A DNA stretch of 39,100 bases from Nonomuraea sp. MG754425 (GTDB lineage Bacteria; Actinomycetota; Actinomycetes; Streptosporangiales; Streptosporangiaceae), in NCBI RefSeq assembly GCF_021699195.1, contig NZ_SSXE01000082.1, positions 1 through 39,100 on the forward strand, given 5' to 3'. The notes under the pieces were generated by a model, which had not been told where the DNA came from, did no database searches, and saw only the letters and a program-made list of their open reading frames with translations. The position numbers and the translations under genes were made by a program. Below, one piece after another: positions 14,910 to 24,848 of the stretch. Each line of letters begins with the position of its first letter. Positions within the stretch are counted from its first letter, which is position 1.

Positions 14910-15109
14910 CGGCCGCGCGGCAGGGGAGAGCCGCGGTCGGGTGCACGTCCCAAACTCATGCTTGTGTTAGGCCGTTAGGCTTGAAATTCTGCTCACATCC
15001 GGTGCATCCCCTCAAGATCCAGCCGACACCATCCGCGTCCCAGCCAGCCGAGACTGACGCCGCGCGCGCCCTCCGACCCCCGGGCCCGCGCTGACGAGGA
15101 GGCCGCGAT

Positions 15110-16135
15110 ATGACAACGACCAGCAGGTACTGGACCGCCGTCCGCATGATCGCCGCGATCGGCGCCGCTTCACTCGTCGCCGCCTGCTCCGGCGGCGCGG
15201 GCAATACCGGGACGGGCGCCGACACCGGCGGCTACCCCGACCAGAACATCACGTTCGTGGTGCCGTTCAGCGCGGGCGGCCCGACCGACACCGTCACCCG
15301 CATGATCGCCGAGCCGATGGCCGCCAAGCTCGGCGGCAAGATCGTCGTGCAGAACGTCGAGGGCGCCGGCGGCACGGTCGGCGCCGGCGAGGTCGCGCGG
15401 GCCGAGCCCGACGGCTACACCGTGCTCATGCACCACATCGGCATGTCCACCGCCCCCTCCCTGTACCGCGACCTGGGCTACCAGCCGCTGGAGAGCTTCG
15501 AGACGGTCGGGCTCGTCACCGAGGTGCCCATGACGGTCGTCGCGCGCAAGGACTTCGAACCGGCCACGCTCCAGGACCTCGTCACCTACGTCAAGGCCAA
15601 CGCCGGCAAGGTCACGCTGGCCAACGCCGGCATCGGCGCCGCCTCCCACCTGTGCGGCCTGCTGTTCCAGACCGCCGCGGGCGTCAAGCTCCAGGAGGTC
15701 CCGTACGAGGGCACCGGCCCCGCCCTGACCGACCTCGTCGGCGGCCAGGTCGACTTCATGTGCGACCAGACGACCAACACCAGCGGCCAGATCTCCGCCA
15801 GCGAGGTGAAGGCGTACGCGGTCACCACGCCGGAACGGGTGAAGAGCCTGCCCGACCTGCCCACCACCACCGAAGCCGGCCTGCCCCAGCTCCAGGTCAG
15901 CGTGTGGCACGGCCTGTACGTCCCGAAGGGCACCCCGCAGGACATCGTCCAGAAGTTGTCCGAGGCGCTGAAGGCGGCGCTGGCCGACCAGAAGGTCGTG
16001 GACCAGATGGCCAAGCTCGGCACCACGCCGGTCCCGGCCGAGAGCGCGACCCCGCAGGCCCACCGGACCAAGCTCCAGGAACAACTAGGCACCTGGGCGA
16101 AGGTCATCACCGACGCCGGCGTCAAGGCGTCCTGA
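15110..16135 (+). CDS. tctC: tripartite tricarboxylate transporter, substrate-binding lipoprotein (TctC/Bug family)
   Basis: The 341-residue protein has a lipoprotein signal ending SLVAAC (C26) and a type 2 binding-protein fold of the Bug/TctC family. Typical elements are ITFVVPFSAGGPTDTVTRMI, NVEGAGGTVGAGEVARAEPD, VPYEGTGPALTDLVGGQVDF and HGLYVPKGTP. Such receptors capture carboxylates such as citrate, or other small acids, for the TctAB permease; the ligand cannot be fixed here. AGGAGG seven bases before the ATG is the strongest ribosome site of this region. tctB follows directly after the stop. No tctDE-type two-component genes are adjacent. Confidence 0.95.
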   Translation: MTTTSRYWTAVRMIAAIGAASLVAACSGGAGNTGTGADTGGYPDQNITFVVPFSAGGPTDTVTRMIAEPMAAKLGGKIVVQNVEGAGGTVGAGEVARAEPDGYTVLMHHIGMSTAPSLYRDLGYQPLESFETVGLVTEVPMTVVARKDFEPATLQDLVTYVKANAGKVTLANAGIGAASHLCGLLFQTAAGVKLQEVPYEGTGPALTDLVGGQVDFMCDQTTNTSGQISASEVKAYAVTTPERVKSLPDLPTTTEAGLPQLQVSVWHGLYVPKGTPQDIVQKLSEALKAALADQKVVDQMAKLGTTPVPAESATPQAHRTKLQEQLGTWAKVITDAGVKAS

Positions 16136-16597
16136 GTGGAGCGCCGCCGGTCCTTCCCCGACGTGCTCGCCGGGGGGATCTTCGTGCTGATCGGCGGCGC
16201 GTTCGCCGTGGGGGCGCTCGGCCACGAGCTGGGCACCCCGCTGCGGATGGGCCCCGGCGCGTTCCCGCTGCTGGTCGGCGCGATCACGGCCGCGCTGGGG
16301 CTGGCGATCGTGGTCAAGGGGCTCGTCGCCGGCGAGCTGATCACGTTCGGGACGATCCCCTGGCGCGCGGTCGCCGTCATCGTGGTCGCGGTGCTGTTCT
16401 TCGGCTTCACCGTACGCGGCCTCGGGTTCGTGCCGACGTCGGCGGTGACCGCCCTGCTCACGACGCTGGCCAGCACCCGCGTGCGGCCGATCGCGGCCGT
16501 GGCCGTGGCCGCCGGGCTGACCGTGGCCGCCACGCTCATCTTCGTCTTCGGGCTTCAGTTGCGGATCCCGTTATGGGGTCCGTGGCTGGGGTTCTGA
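16136..16597 (+). CDS. tctB: tripartite tricarboxylate transporter, small membrane subunit TctB
   Basis: The 153-residue protein starts with GTG directly after the tctC stop (TGAGTG) and has four hydrophobic helices. These lie around FPDVLAGGIFVLIGGAFAVG, GAFPLLVGAITAALGLAIVV, WRAVAVIVVAVLFFGF and VAVAAGLTVAATLIFVF. The early segment LGTPLRMGPGAFP is typical of TctB, which pairs with TctA in the cytoplasmic membrane. It is recognised mainly by length, topology and position between tctC and tctA. Confidence 0.92.
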   Translation: MERRRSFPDVLAGGIFVLIGGAFAVGALGHELGTPLRMGPGAFPLLVGAITAALGLAIVVKGLVAGELITFGTIPWRAVAVIVVAVLFFGFTVRGLGFVPTSAVTALLTTLASTRVRPIAAVAVAAGLTVAATLIFVFGLQLRIPLWGPWLGF

Positions 16598-16620
16598 CCC
16601 GGTCTCCGGATTGAGAGGGC

Positions 16621-18132
16621 ATGGAACTTCTCGACAACCTCGCGCTGGGCTTCTCCACCGCCTTCCTGCTCCAGAACGTCCTCTACTGCTTCGTGGGAGT
16701 GCTGCTCGGCACGGCGGTCGGCGTGCTGCCCGGCATCGGGCCGACCGCGACGGTGGCGATGCTGCTGCCGATCACGTTCAGCTTCGAACCGGTGACGGCG
16801 CTGATCATGCTGGCCGGCATCTATTACGGCGCGCAGTACGGCGGCTCGACCACCGCCATCCTGATCAACCTGCCCGGCGAGTCGTCGGCGGCGGTCACGG
16901 CGCTGGACGGGCACGAGATGGCCCGCCAGGGACGAGCCGGCGCGGCCCTGGCAGCCGCCGCGATCGGCTCCTTCGTCGCGGGCACGCTGGCCACCGTCGC
17001 GCTGGCCGTCGCGGCCCCGCCGCTGGCCCGCGTCGCGTTGCGCTTCGGCCCGGCCGAATACTTCTCGCTGGTGCTGCTCGGCCTGGTCGTCTCGATCGCG
17101 CTGGCACGCGGCACGGCGCTCAAGGCGCTGGCGATGATCGCGCTCGGCGTGCTGTTCGGCACGGTCGGCCAGGACATCTACACCGGCACCCCGCGCTTCG
17201 TGTTCGGCCAGCGCGAGCTGTACGGCGGCATCGACTTCGTGTCCGTCGCCGTGGGCATGTTCGGGGTGGCCGAGATCCTGCGCAACCTGGAGCACGAACG
17301 GACCCGGACCGTGGTCGTCAGCCGGGTGAACTCCCTCTGGCCGACCAAGGAGGACCGGCGCCGGATGATCGGCCCGATCCTGCGCGGCACCGGCCTCGGC
17401 GCCGCGCTCGGCGTCCTGCCCGGCGGCGGCCACGTGCTGGCCTCCTTCACCTCGTACGCCGTCGAGAAGCGGGTCTCCCGGCGGCGGCGGCACGAGTTCG
17501 GGCACGGCGCGATCGAGGGCGTGGCCGGCCCCGAGTCGGCGAACAACGCCGCCGCCCAGACGTCGTTCATCCCGCTGCTCACCCTGGGGCTGCCCGCCCA
17601 CCCGGTGATGGCGCTGATGGTCGGCGCGTTCATCGTGCAGGGCATCACCCCGGGCCCGAACGTCATCACCGACGAGCCGGCGCTGTTCTGGGGCCTGATC
17701 GCCTCGATGTGGATCGGCAACGTGCTGCTCGTGCTGCTGAACCTGCCGCTGATCGGCATCTGGGTGCGGATGTTGCACATCCCGTACCAGGTGCTGTTCC
17801 CGATGATCATCCTGTTCGCGGCGATCGGGACGTACTCGCTGGGGTTCAACGCGTTCGACGTCTACGCGGTCGTGTTCTTCGGGATCCTCGGCTACATCCT
17901 GATCAAGTGCGGCTGCGAGCCGGCCCCGTTGCTGCTCGGCTTCGTCCTCGGGCCGCTGCTCGAGGAGAACCTGCGGCGGGCGCTCATCATCTCCCGCGGC
18001 GACGCGTCGGTCTTCCTCACCCGGCCGATCTCCGCGGTGCTGCTGGTCCTGGCCGTGGCGGCGCTGGCCGTCGCCGTGCTGCCGACGATCCGCCGCCGCC
18101 GCGAGGTCGTGTTCTCCGACGAGGAGGCGTAG
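16621..18132 (+). CDS. tctA: tripartite tricarboxylate transporter, large permease subunit TctA
   Basis: This 503-residue polytopic protein has about twelve membrane segments and the hallmark TctA motifs. They are GVLPGIGPTATVAMLLPITF, then YYGAQYGGSTTAILINLPGE with HEMARQGRAGAAL, and in the second half VLPGGGHVLASFTSYAVEK and GPESANNAAAQTSFIPLLTL. It forms the ion-coupled channel that takes substrate from the TctC lipoprotein. The length is normal for the family. It starts 23 bases after tctB with GAGAGG upstream and ends only nine bases from the convergent hypothetical gene. Confidence 0.95.
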   Translation: MELLDNLALGFSTAFLLQNVLYCFVGVLLGTAVGVLPGIGPTATVAMLLPITFSFEPVTALIMLAGIYYGAQYGGSTTAILINLPGESSAAVTALDGHEMARQGRAGAALAAAAIGSFVAGTLATVALAVAAPPLARVALRFGPAEYFSLVLLGLVVSIALARGTALKALAMIALGVLFGTVGQDIYTGTPRFVFGQRELYGGIDFVSVAVGMFGVAEILRNLEHERTRTVVVSRVNSLWPTKEDRRRMIGPILRGTGLGAALGVLPGGGHVLASFTSYAVEKRVSRRRRHEFGHGAIEGVAGPESANNAAAQTSFIPLLTLGLPAHPVMALMVGAFIVQGITPGPNVITDEPALFWGLIASMWIGNVLLVLLNLPLIGIWVRMLHIPYQVLFPMIILFAAIGTYSLGFNAFDVYAVVFFGILGYILIKCGCEPAPLLLGFVLGPLLEENLRRALIISRGDASVFLTRPISAVLLVLAVAALAVAVLPTIRRRREVVFSDEEA

Positions 18133-18141
18133 CAGGCCCCG

Positions 18142-18843
18142 TCAGCCGAGGCTCCTGGCCAGGGCCTCCCAATGCGTCTCCGCGAGCGGTTCGATCGACT
18201 CGTCCCCGGGCCGCACGTCGAGCCTGCCCTCCAGGACCCGGAACCCGGCGTCCCGGTAGTCCGGGTCCTTCCGCCGGAACACCCACACGCGCACGACCGG
18301 CGGCGTCGGAAAGGACGGCACCTCGCCCCGCTGAGCCATCACGGAGACGATCGGCAACACGCCGAAGCGGTCGTCGCTGACACGGGCGACGCGCAGGAGG
18401 GCGTCGTCGCCGACGGGGTCCCGGTAGGCCAGCACCGTCCCGGGGCTCAGGTCGGTGACGTGCCGCCACGGCGGACGCAGCCGCCTGCGCTCCGGCTGCG
18501 GGCCGGTCAACTGGCTGCGCACCTTGTCGAGCACGGCCCGCCTCCTGGACAGCACCGCCGCGCCCGCGTCCGCCCAGGCGGAGAGCCCTTCGCCGCGCTC
18601 GACGATCCGCAGCGCCCTGTCGCGGACCATCGGGTCCAGACGCCCGACCTTCGACTGGGTGACCGCCAGGGCCAGCCAGAACACGGGGCCGTCCTCGGGA
18701 TCGTCCAGCGTTTCGGCGTACGCGTCGAGGAGGTGGCGTCGCGCCTCCTCGTCCGCCGTCCCGTCCTCGATGAGCCGGCGGTACTCGTCCCGGGCGTCGC
18801 AGGCGAGGTCGTCCGAGAACAGTGCGGGCCCCCAGGCTCCCAT
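18142..18843 (-). CDS. hypothetical protein with DUF4259-like N-terminus
   Basis: The 233-residue soluble protein begins MGAWGPALFSDDLACDARDE, the start expected of the DUF4259 group, followed by helices rich in charged residues to about residue 110. The second half (DLSPGTVLAYRDPVGDDALL, RFGVLPIVSVMAQ, VRVWVFRRKDPDYRDAGF) looks like a beta-rich domain. No catalytic motif is visible. It has no signal peptide or membrane helix. It is convergent with tctA and probably a single gene. Function unknown. Confidence 0.75.
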   Translation of the reverse strand: MGAWGPALFSDDLACDARDEYRRLIEDGTADEEARRHLLDAYAETLDDPEDGPVFWLALAVTQSKVGRLDPMVRDRALRIVERGEGLSAWADAGAAVLSRRRAVLDKVRSQLTGPQPERRRLRPPWRHVTDLSPGTVLAYRDPVGDDALLRVARVSDDRFGVLPIVSVMAQRGEVPSFPTPPVVRVWVFRRKDPDYRDAGFRVLEGRLDVRPGDESIEPLAETHWEALARSLG

Positions 18844-18931
18844 CCGGCGTGCTCCCTTCGAGAGGCGGCTCTCGTGGCAGTCTGTCCTGCGGGGCGCCGG
18901 ATGGGTGACCGGATGGCGGAGTTCGTTCCGG

Positions 18932-19519
18932 TCAGTTCCGGAAGTGGTCGCGCAGGTGCTTGAGCACCTTCACGCGGACCGCCTTGCGGATGGTCTTCCC
19001 GAGGCCGTGGAGAGGATCGGGTCTCCGGTGTCTCGCGTGCGCGTGCTTGGCCACGGGCGCGGGCCGCCGGTAGGACGGGCCGCGTCGTGGGACGCGGCTC
19101 TGCACCCGGATGACCAGCCTCCTCGGCTTGCCCGCGCGCCGGGCCGGCGCCCGCCGCCCGGCGGCCACCGGCGCGGCCGTCGAGGCCGACGCGGCGGAAG
19201 CGGGCGGGTGAGCGGGCGGCGCGGCCGGTGCCGGCGCCGCTGGAGAACTCGGCACCGGTGCCGGTGGAGCGCTCGGCGCGGGCGCCGCCGGCGGGGAGGC
19301 GTGCCGCGTGACCGGCGCTCTCGCCGCCTGCGCAGCGGCGGCGGGCGGATGCAGGACGCCCTGATCACCCTGTACGGCGTACCCGGCGGAGAAGCCCACA
19401 CCGGCGCTGAGCCCCAACGAGACGGCGAACACGGTCACGATGGCGAATGGCCCGCGGCCTCGACGGCCGGGATTGGACGGTGCACTACGAATGAAGGCGG
19501 ACGGCGGATAGTCACACAT
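18932..19519 (-). CDS. membrane-anchored Ala/Pro-rich protein with basic tail
   Basis: From the ATG at 19519 the protein has 195 residues. It has a short cytoplasmic start (MCDYPPSAFIRSAPSNPGRR), one membrane helix (FAIVTVFAVSLGLSAGVGFS), a long Ala/Pro/Ser linker at about 60-115 and a strongly basic end (RRAGKPRRLVIRVQSRVPRR, later KTIRKAVRVKVLKHLRDHF). The layout suggests a surface or wall-spanning protein whose basic tail meets anionic polymers or nucleic acid. That is inference. GGGGGTG lies seven bases before this ATG, which favours it over the longer frame to 19627. A perfect palindrome lies 37 bp upstream of the start. Confidence 0.6.
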   Translation of the reverse strand: MCDYPPSAFIRSAPSNPGRRGRGPFAIVTVFAVSLGLSAGVGFSAGYAVQGDQGVLHPPAAAAQAARAPVTRHASPPAAPAPSAPPAPVPSSPAAPAPAAPPAHPPASAASASTAAPVAAGRRAPARRAGKPRRLVIRVQSRVPRRGPSYRRPAPVAKHAHARHRRPDPLHGLGKTIRKAVRVKVLKHLRDHFRN

Positions 19520-19555
19520 CTTCGCACCCCCGAGATCATGAGCTCGTCGCGAGTC

Positions 19556-19578
19556 AACGATCACTACTGGTGATCGTT
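19556..19578. promoter_or_regulatory. perfect inverted repeat upstream of the Ala/Pro-rich gene
   Basis: AACGATCAC (19556-19564) and GTGATCGTT (19570-19578) are exact inverse complements separated by five bases. The position 37 bp upstream of the start at 19519 and the moderate AT content suggest an operator rather than a terminator. No adjacent regulator gene is evident. Confidence 0.4.
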
Positions 19579-19664
19579 CCCCACATCCCGGTTCGCGTCC
19601 CGGCCAGGAACGTCTGCATCCGGCCAAGGATCAGGCGCGGGACCCGGGCCAGGAACAGGCCGAA

Positions 19665-19696
19665 GGGCCGGCCCCGCCACGCGGCGGAACCGGCCC
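19665..19696 (-). terminator. terminator of the furA-katG operon
   Basis: A symmetric hairpin lies 20 bases after the katG stop. GGGCCGG (19665-19671) pairs with CCGGCCC (19690-19696) and CCGCC (19674-19678) with GGCGG (19683-19687), separated by a 2x2 internal loop. The terminal loop is four bases. No T-tract follows. Confidence 0.65.
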
Positions 19697-19716
19697 CACG
19701 GCACATCGGTCAGACG

Positions 19717-21951
<2,235 letters not shown>

Positions 21952-21984
21952 GGGAATCCTTCCAGGACGTGGGGTTCAGCGTGC

Positions 21985-22425
21985 TCAAGAACTGCTGGTG
22001 GTGGAGCAACCGGGGCACCGGCCCCAGTAGATGACCTCGGCCTCGTCGATGGTGAAGCCGTGGTTGTCGGCGGCGTGCAGGCACGGGGCATGACCGACCG
22101 CGCAGTCGACGTCGGCCACCGCACCGCATGAACGGCACACGATGTGGTGGTGGTTGTCGCCCACCCGCCCCTCGAACCGGGCCGGGCTGCCGGCCGGCTC
22201 GATCCGGCGTACGAGGCCCGCCGCGGTGAGCGCGTGCAGGGCTTCGTAGACGGCTTGGAGCGAGACGTGGCCCACGCGGTCGCGCACCCCGGAGGCGAGG
22301 GCCTCGACGTCGAGGTGATCACCACCGCGTACGGTCTCGAGCAGCGCGACCCGAGCGGCGGTGACCCGCAGTCCGGCGCCGCGCAACTCCTCGGCGGTGG
22401 TCGGAGTCTTGGGTGCGTCGGTCAT
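21985..22425 (-). CDS. furA: Fur-family peroxide/metal repressor of katG (FurA/CatR type)
   Basis: The 146-residue protein has a winged-helix domain (LRVTAARVALLETVRGGDHL, HVSLQAVYEALHALTAAGLV) and the Fur metal-binding region NHHHIVCRSCGAVADVDC with C97 and C100. A second pair, C137 and C140, in WGRCPGC gives the structural zinc site. FurA/CatR proteins repress their own promoter and katG and release DNA on oxidation by peroxide. GGTTGAGG four bases before the ATG is a strong ribosome site. Direct adjacency to katG, on the same strand, supports the assignment. Confidence 0.95.
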   Translation of the reverse strand: MTDAPKTPTTAEELRGAGLRVTAARVALLETVRGGDHLDVEALASGVRDRVGHVSLQAVYEALHALTAAGLVRRIEPAGSPARFEGRVGDNHHHIVCRSCGAVADVDCAVGHAPCLHAADNHGFTIDEAEVIYWGRCPGCSTTSSS

Positions 22426-22500
22426 AGTGCCTCAACCTATCGCCCTAAACACGAATGATGCAAGATAACGAATAGTCCCAGTTAATAGCTGTGCCAAGCC
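22426..22500 (-). promoter_or_regulatory. furA-katG promoter and probable autoregulatory site
   Basis: This AT-richer stretch before furA contains two ACGAAT copies 17 bp apart (22451 and 22468) and the segment ATTCGTTATCTTGCATCATT on the minus strand, similar in composition to CatR/FurA boxes. Exact -35/-10 positions are not clear. TTGGCA followed after 17 bp by TATTCG is one candidate. Confidence 0.4.
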
Positions 22501-23576
22501 TTTACCCGGGCGGCCGTCAGGTGCCCGGTCGGCACGACAGTAACCCGCCGCAGCGGCGCGGATCGCCGCCGACACCCCACCGCCGGGAGCGGGTCCGCAC
22601 TGGTCAGGGGCGTGCTCAGGCCAGGGCCGTGGACAGCGCCACGTGCACGGCGGTCGCGCCCAGGACGCTGACCACGGCGTTGCGGGTCTTCAGGTGCAGC
22701 CCGACCGCGACCGCCAGGGCCACGACGGCCGGCACCACCCCGGTCCAGGGCGTGAGGCGCAGGTCGCGCAGCGTGTACAGGGCCAGGATCAGCATGATGC
22801 CGACGGGCATCCGCAGCGCTAGATAGCGCAGCACGGACGAGCGGCGCAGCGGGGCCAGCACGGCGAAGGGCAGCGCGCGCAGGCCCCACGTGATCGCCGT
22901 GCTGACGGCGACGGCGGCGGAGGGCGTACCGGACGAGCAGGCTCGCCGTGAACAGGCCCATCGAGACCGGCAGCAACTGCCCGGGAGCCAGCAGCACGGC
23001 GGCGGCGAAGCTCGCCGCGGCCAGCAGCGGCGCGGGCAACTCGCGCCGGGCGTGCCAGGCGTCGAGCGTCAGCACCACGAACAGCGCGGTCAGGGCGAAG
23101 TCGAGCCCGTGCAGGGTGACCGGGATCAGCGTGCCGGCGAGCGCGCCGGCCGTGGCCCCGGCGACCCAGTACACCTGGCACAACACCTGCATCCACAGGA
23201 TGCGCGCGCCGCTCCAGTCGCGGGCGCGCCCGCCGGCGGTCAGCGCGTACGCCTCGTCGGTGAGCGCGAACGTCGCGTAGATCCGGCCGAGCGGGCGGAC
23301 CTGACGCAAGGGGAAGGACAGGGCGTAGAAGACGTGCCGCATGTTCACCAGCAGCGCCGTCACCGCGATCTGCCCCAGCGGCGTCACGGACGCGACCAGC
23401 CCCAGCAGCAGGAACTCCAGCGAACCCGCGTAGATCACCGCGGTGAACACCGTCGCCCACCACCAGTCGAGCCCGGCGTGCGCCACGAGCACGCCGAAGC
23501 TGACCCCGAGGGGGAACAGGCTCAGCCCCACCGAGGCGGTGTCGCTCGCCGCCGCCGAGAAGTCCCGCATTCGCAT
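22482..23576 (-). CDS. azlC: AzlC-family branched-chain amino-acid exporter subunit (3' end abnormal)
   Basis: Residues 1 to about 225 are a normal AzlC: SVGLSLFPLGVSFGVLVAHA, VIYAGSLEFLLLGLVAS, VNMRHVFYALSFPLRQV, TDEAYALTAGG and later GLFTASLLVRYALRRRRR. AzlC (eight helices) works with the small AzlD in exporting branched-chain amino acids or analogues. The frame does not stop at the expected place. It runs on for about 135 residues of low-complexity sequence antiparallel to any family member, through the azlD region in the wrong frame. The true end of AzlC homology is near 22910. It is divergent from an Lrp-type regulator. ATGs at 23576 and 23570 are both possible starts; a second start cannot be decided. 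Confidence 0.8.
   Translation of the reverse strand: MRMRDFSAAASDTASVGLSLFPLGVSFGVLVAHAGLDWWWATVFTAVIYAGSLEFLLLGLVASVTPLGQIAVTALLVNMRHVFYALSFPLRQVRPLGRIYATFALTDEAYALTAGGRARDWSGARILWMQVLCQVYWVAGATAGALAGTLIPVTLHGLDFALTALFVVLTLDAWHARRELPAPLLAAASFAAAVLLAPGQLLPVSMGLFTASLLVRYALRRRRRQHGDHVGPARAALRRAGPAAPLVRAALSSAADARRHHADPGPVHAARPAPHALDRGGAGRRGPGGRGRAAPEDPQRRGQRPGRDRRARGAVHGPGLSTPLTSADPLPAVGCRRRSAPLRRVTVVPTGHLTAARVKAWHSY
22616..22912 (-). pseudogene. azlD: azlD, 5' end lost or frameshifted against azlC
   Basis: A frame shifted by one from azlC reads VAVSTAITWGLRALPFAVLA, then RMPVGIMLILALYTLRDL and ALAVAVGLHLKTRNAVVSVL, a typical AzlD with its LRALPF signature. The homology begins at 22912 but the frame has no ATG, GTG or TTG for more than 40 codons upstream. 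The first usable start is the internal GTG at 22861 (81 residues, missing most of the first helix). The junction lies in a CGCCGCCGCCGTCGCCGTC run prone to slippage. It may be a real deletion, a sequencing indel, or a product of +1 frameshifting from azlC. Confidence 0.6.
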
Positions 23577-23601
23577 GAACAGTAATTTTAGTAGGTGAAC
23601 C

Positions 23602-23627
23602 GCCTAATATGGTTGCGTGGATTAGGC
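23602..23627. promoter_or_regulatory. Lrp-type operator between azlC and its regulator
   Basis: GCCTAAT (23602-23608) and ATTAGGC (23621-23627) are perfect inverted repeats with a 12-bp spacer, between the divergent azlC and Lrp/AsnC genes. A third half-site, TAGG, occurs at 23592. Dimeric Lrp proteins bind sites of this form and often several in phase. Confidence 0.6.
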
Positions 23628-23630
23628 AGA

Positions 23631-24095
23631 ATGAGGCTTGTGAGCAATTCTGTTAGCCTCGATGCCGTTGATCGTGAAATTCTGTTCCAACTGTCCCAGG
23701 ACGGGCGGCTGCCGAACGTCGAGCTGGCCCGCCGGGTGGGGTTGACCCCGCCGCCGTGTCTGCGCCGGGTCAAGCGCCTGGAGGAGGCCGGGGTGATCGC
23801 GGGTTACCGGGCCCAGATCTCACCCGAGGCGCTGGGCCGTTCGCTGGAGGTGGTCGTGTCGGTGGAGATCGCCGTCAACGACCTGCAGACCGTGGAGGAG
23901 TTCGAGTCGCGGGTGGCCGCGCTGGAGGAGGTCGTGGAGTTCCGGCGGATGTTCGGGCGGCCCGACTACTACATGCGCGTGGCGGTCGCCGACCAGTTCG
24001 CCTACGAGGAGTTCCTCAGCCGGCGGATCCTGCCGCTGCCCGCGGTCTCCCGCGTCGACTCCCACCTCACGATGAAACGCATCAAGGACGACTAG
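23631..24095 (+). CDS. Lrp/AsnC-family regulator, AzlB-like
   Basis: The 154-residue protein has an N-terminal helix-turn-helix (LDAVDREILFQLSQDGRLPN, VELARRVGLTPPPCLRRVKR) and an effector-binding RAM domain (SLEVVVSVEIAVNDLQ, FGRPDYYMRVAVADQFAYEE, VSRVDSHLTMKRIK). In Bacillus subtilis the Lrp-type AzlB represses azlCD. Here the same pairing appears in divergent form, so control of the exporter in response to amino acids is the best reading. The ATG at 23631 follows the palindrome; a GTG at 23640 is nearer to GAGG. The frame back to 23595 would read through the operator. It overlaps the convergent TetR gene by 14 bp. Confidence 0.92.
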   Translation: MRLVSNSVSLDAVDREILFQLSQDGRLPNVELARRVGLTPPPCLRRVKRLEEAGVIAGYRAQISPEALGRSLEVVVSVEIAVNDLQTVEEFESRVAALEEVVEFRRMFGRPDYYMRVAVADQFAYEEFLSRRILPLPAVSRVDSHLTMKRIKDD

Positions 24096-24669
24096 CGGGG
24101 ACGAGGGTGTCGAGCAGCGTGCGGACGAACGAGGCCGCCGCCTCGGCGCCGTCCCGGTGGCCGGGTTCCGCCATGTGCCCGAGGAACGCGTGCTGGAAGC
24201 AGGCCCCGAGCAGCAGTCCGGCCGCCGCGCGCACGTCCGCGTCCGCCCGGACCCGTCCTGCCTCCTGCTCGGCGCGCAGGTAGCCGGCCAGCGCCTCGTT
24301 GGCCTTGTGCGGGCCGCCGCCCTGCCGCCGCAGCCCCTCCCGGTGCGCGGCCAGCGTGGCGGGGTCGGCGAACACCGAGGCGAACATCGGGAACCCCGCC
24401 CGGTAGAAGTCGATCGCCGCCCGTGCTGCCGCCGTGAGGTCGTCCGCCAGGCCGCCCGCACCCCGCAACGCCCGCGCGAGCTGGACGAAGCCGGGCGAAC
24501 GTTCCCGCAGCACGGCCTGCATCAGCTCGGCCTTGCCGGTGAAGTGTTTGTACAGGGTCGCCTCGGTGAATCCGGCGGCCCGCGCGATCTGGCGCGTGGT
24601 GACGTTGGCCAGGCCGTGTTCGGCCATGACCTGGGCCGCCGCGTCGAGGATCAGGTCCCTGGTGCCCAT
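24082..24669 (-). CDS. TetR-family repressor
   Basis: The protein has 195 residues from the ATG at 24669, which has AAAGGAC four bases upstream; the ATG at 24693 is less likely. The DNA-binding domain is typical: DLILDAAAQVMAEHGLANVT, TRQIARAAGFTEATLYKHFT. The C-terminal domain (FYRAGFPMFASVFADPATLA, LLLGACFQHAFLGHMAEPG) resembles TetR_C_11-like dimerisation modules. It is divergent from the SGNH-hydrolase gene, with two operators between them, so it probably represses itself and perhaps that gene. Ligand unknown. Confidence 0.9.
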   Translation of the reverse strand: MGTRDLILDAAAQVMAEHGLANVTTRQIARAAGFTEATLYKHFTGKAELMQAVLRERSPGFVQLARALRGAGGLADDLTAAARAAIDFYRAGFPMFASVFADPATLAAHREGLRRQGGGPHKANEALAGYLRAEQEAGRVRADADVRAAAGLLLGACFQHAFLGHMAEPGHRDGAEAAASFVRTLLDTLVPASRP

Positions 24670-24693
24670 GTTCGTCCTTTCCGCCGTTGACAT

Positions 24694-24746
24694 GGTTAGT
24701 AAACACTCACTAGCCTACAGGCTCGGTTAGCAAACGCTTACTAACT
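24694..24746. promoter_or_regulatory. two near-identical TetR operators
   Basis: Two 22-bp sites (24694-24715 and 24725-24746) share GGTTAG-y-AAAC-r-CT-y-ACTA and differ at only six positions. Each is an imperfect palindrome with TTAG/CTAA ends. They start 31 bp apart, about three helical turns, and are directly upstream of the TetR gene. Confidence 0.65.
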
Positions 24747-24848
24747 TGGAGCTTAGTTGCGGTTCACCACCTCCGGAACGGCCGGCGGCCACACAGCCCG
24801 CCGCGCCGTCCCCACAGCCGTCCACACCGCCTTCCTGGAGTGCCGGCC

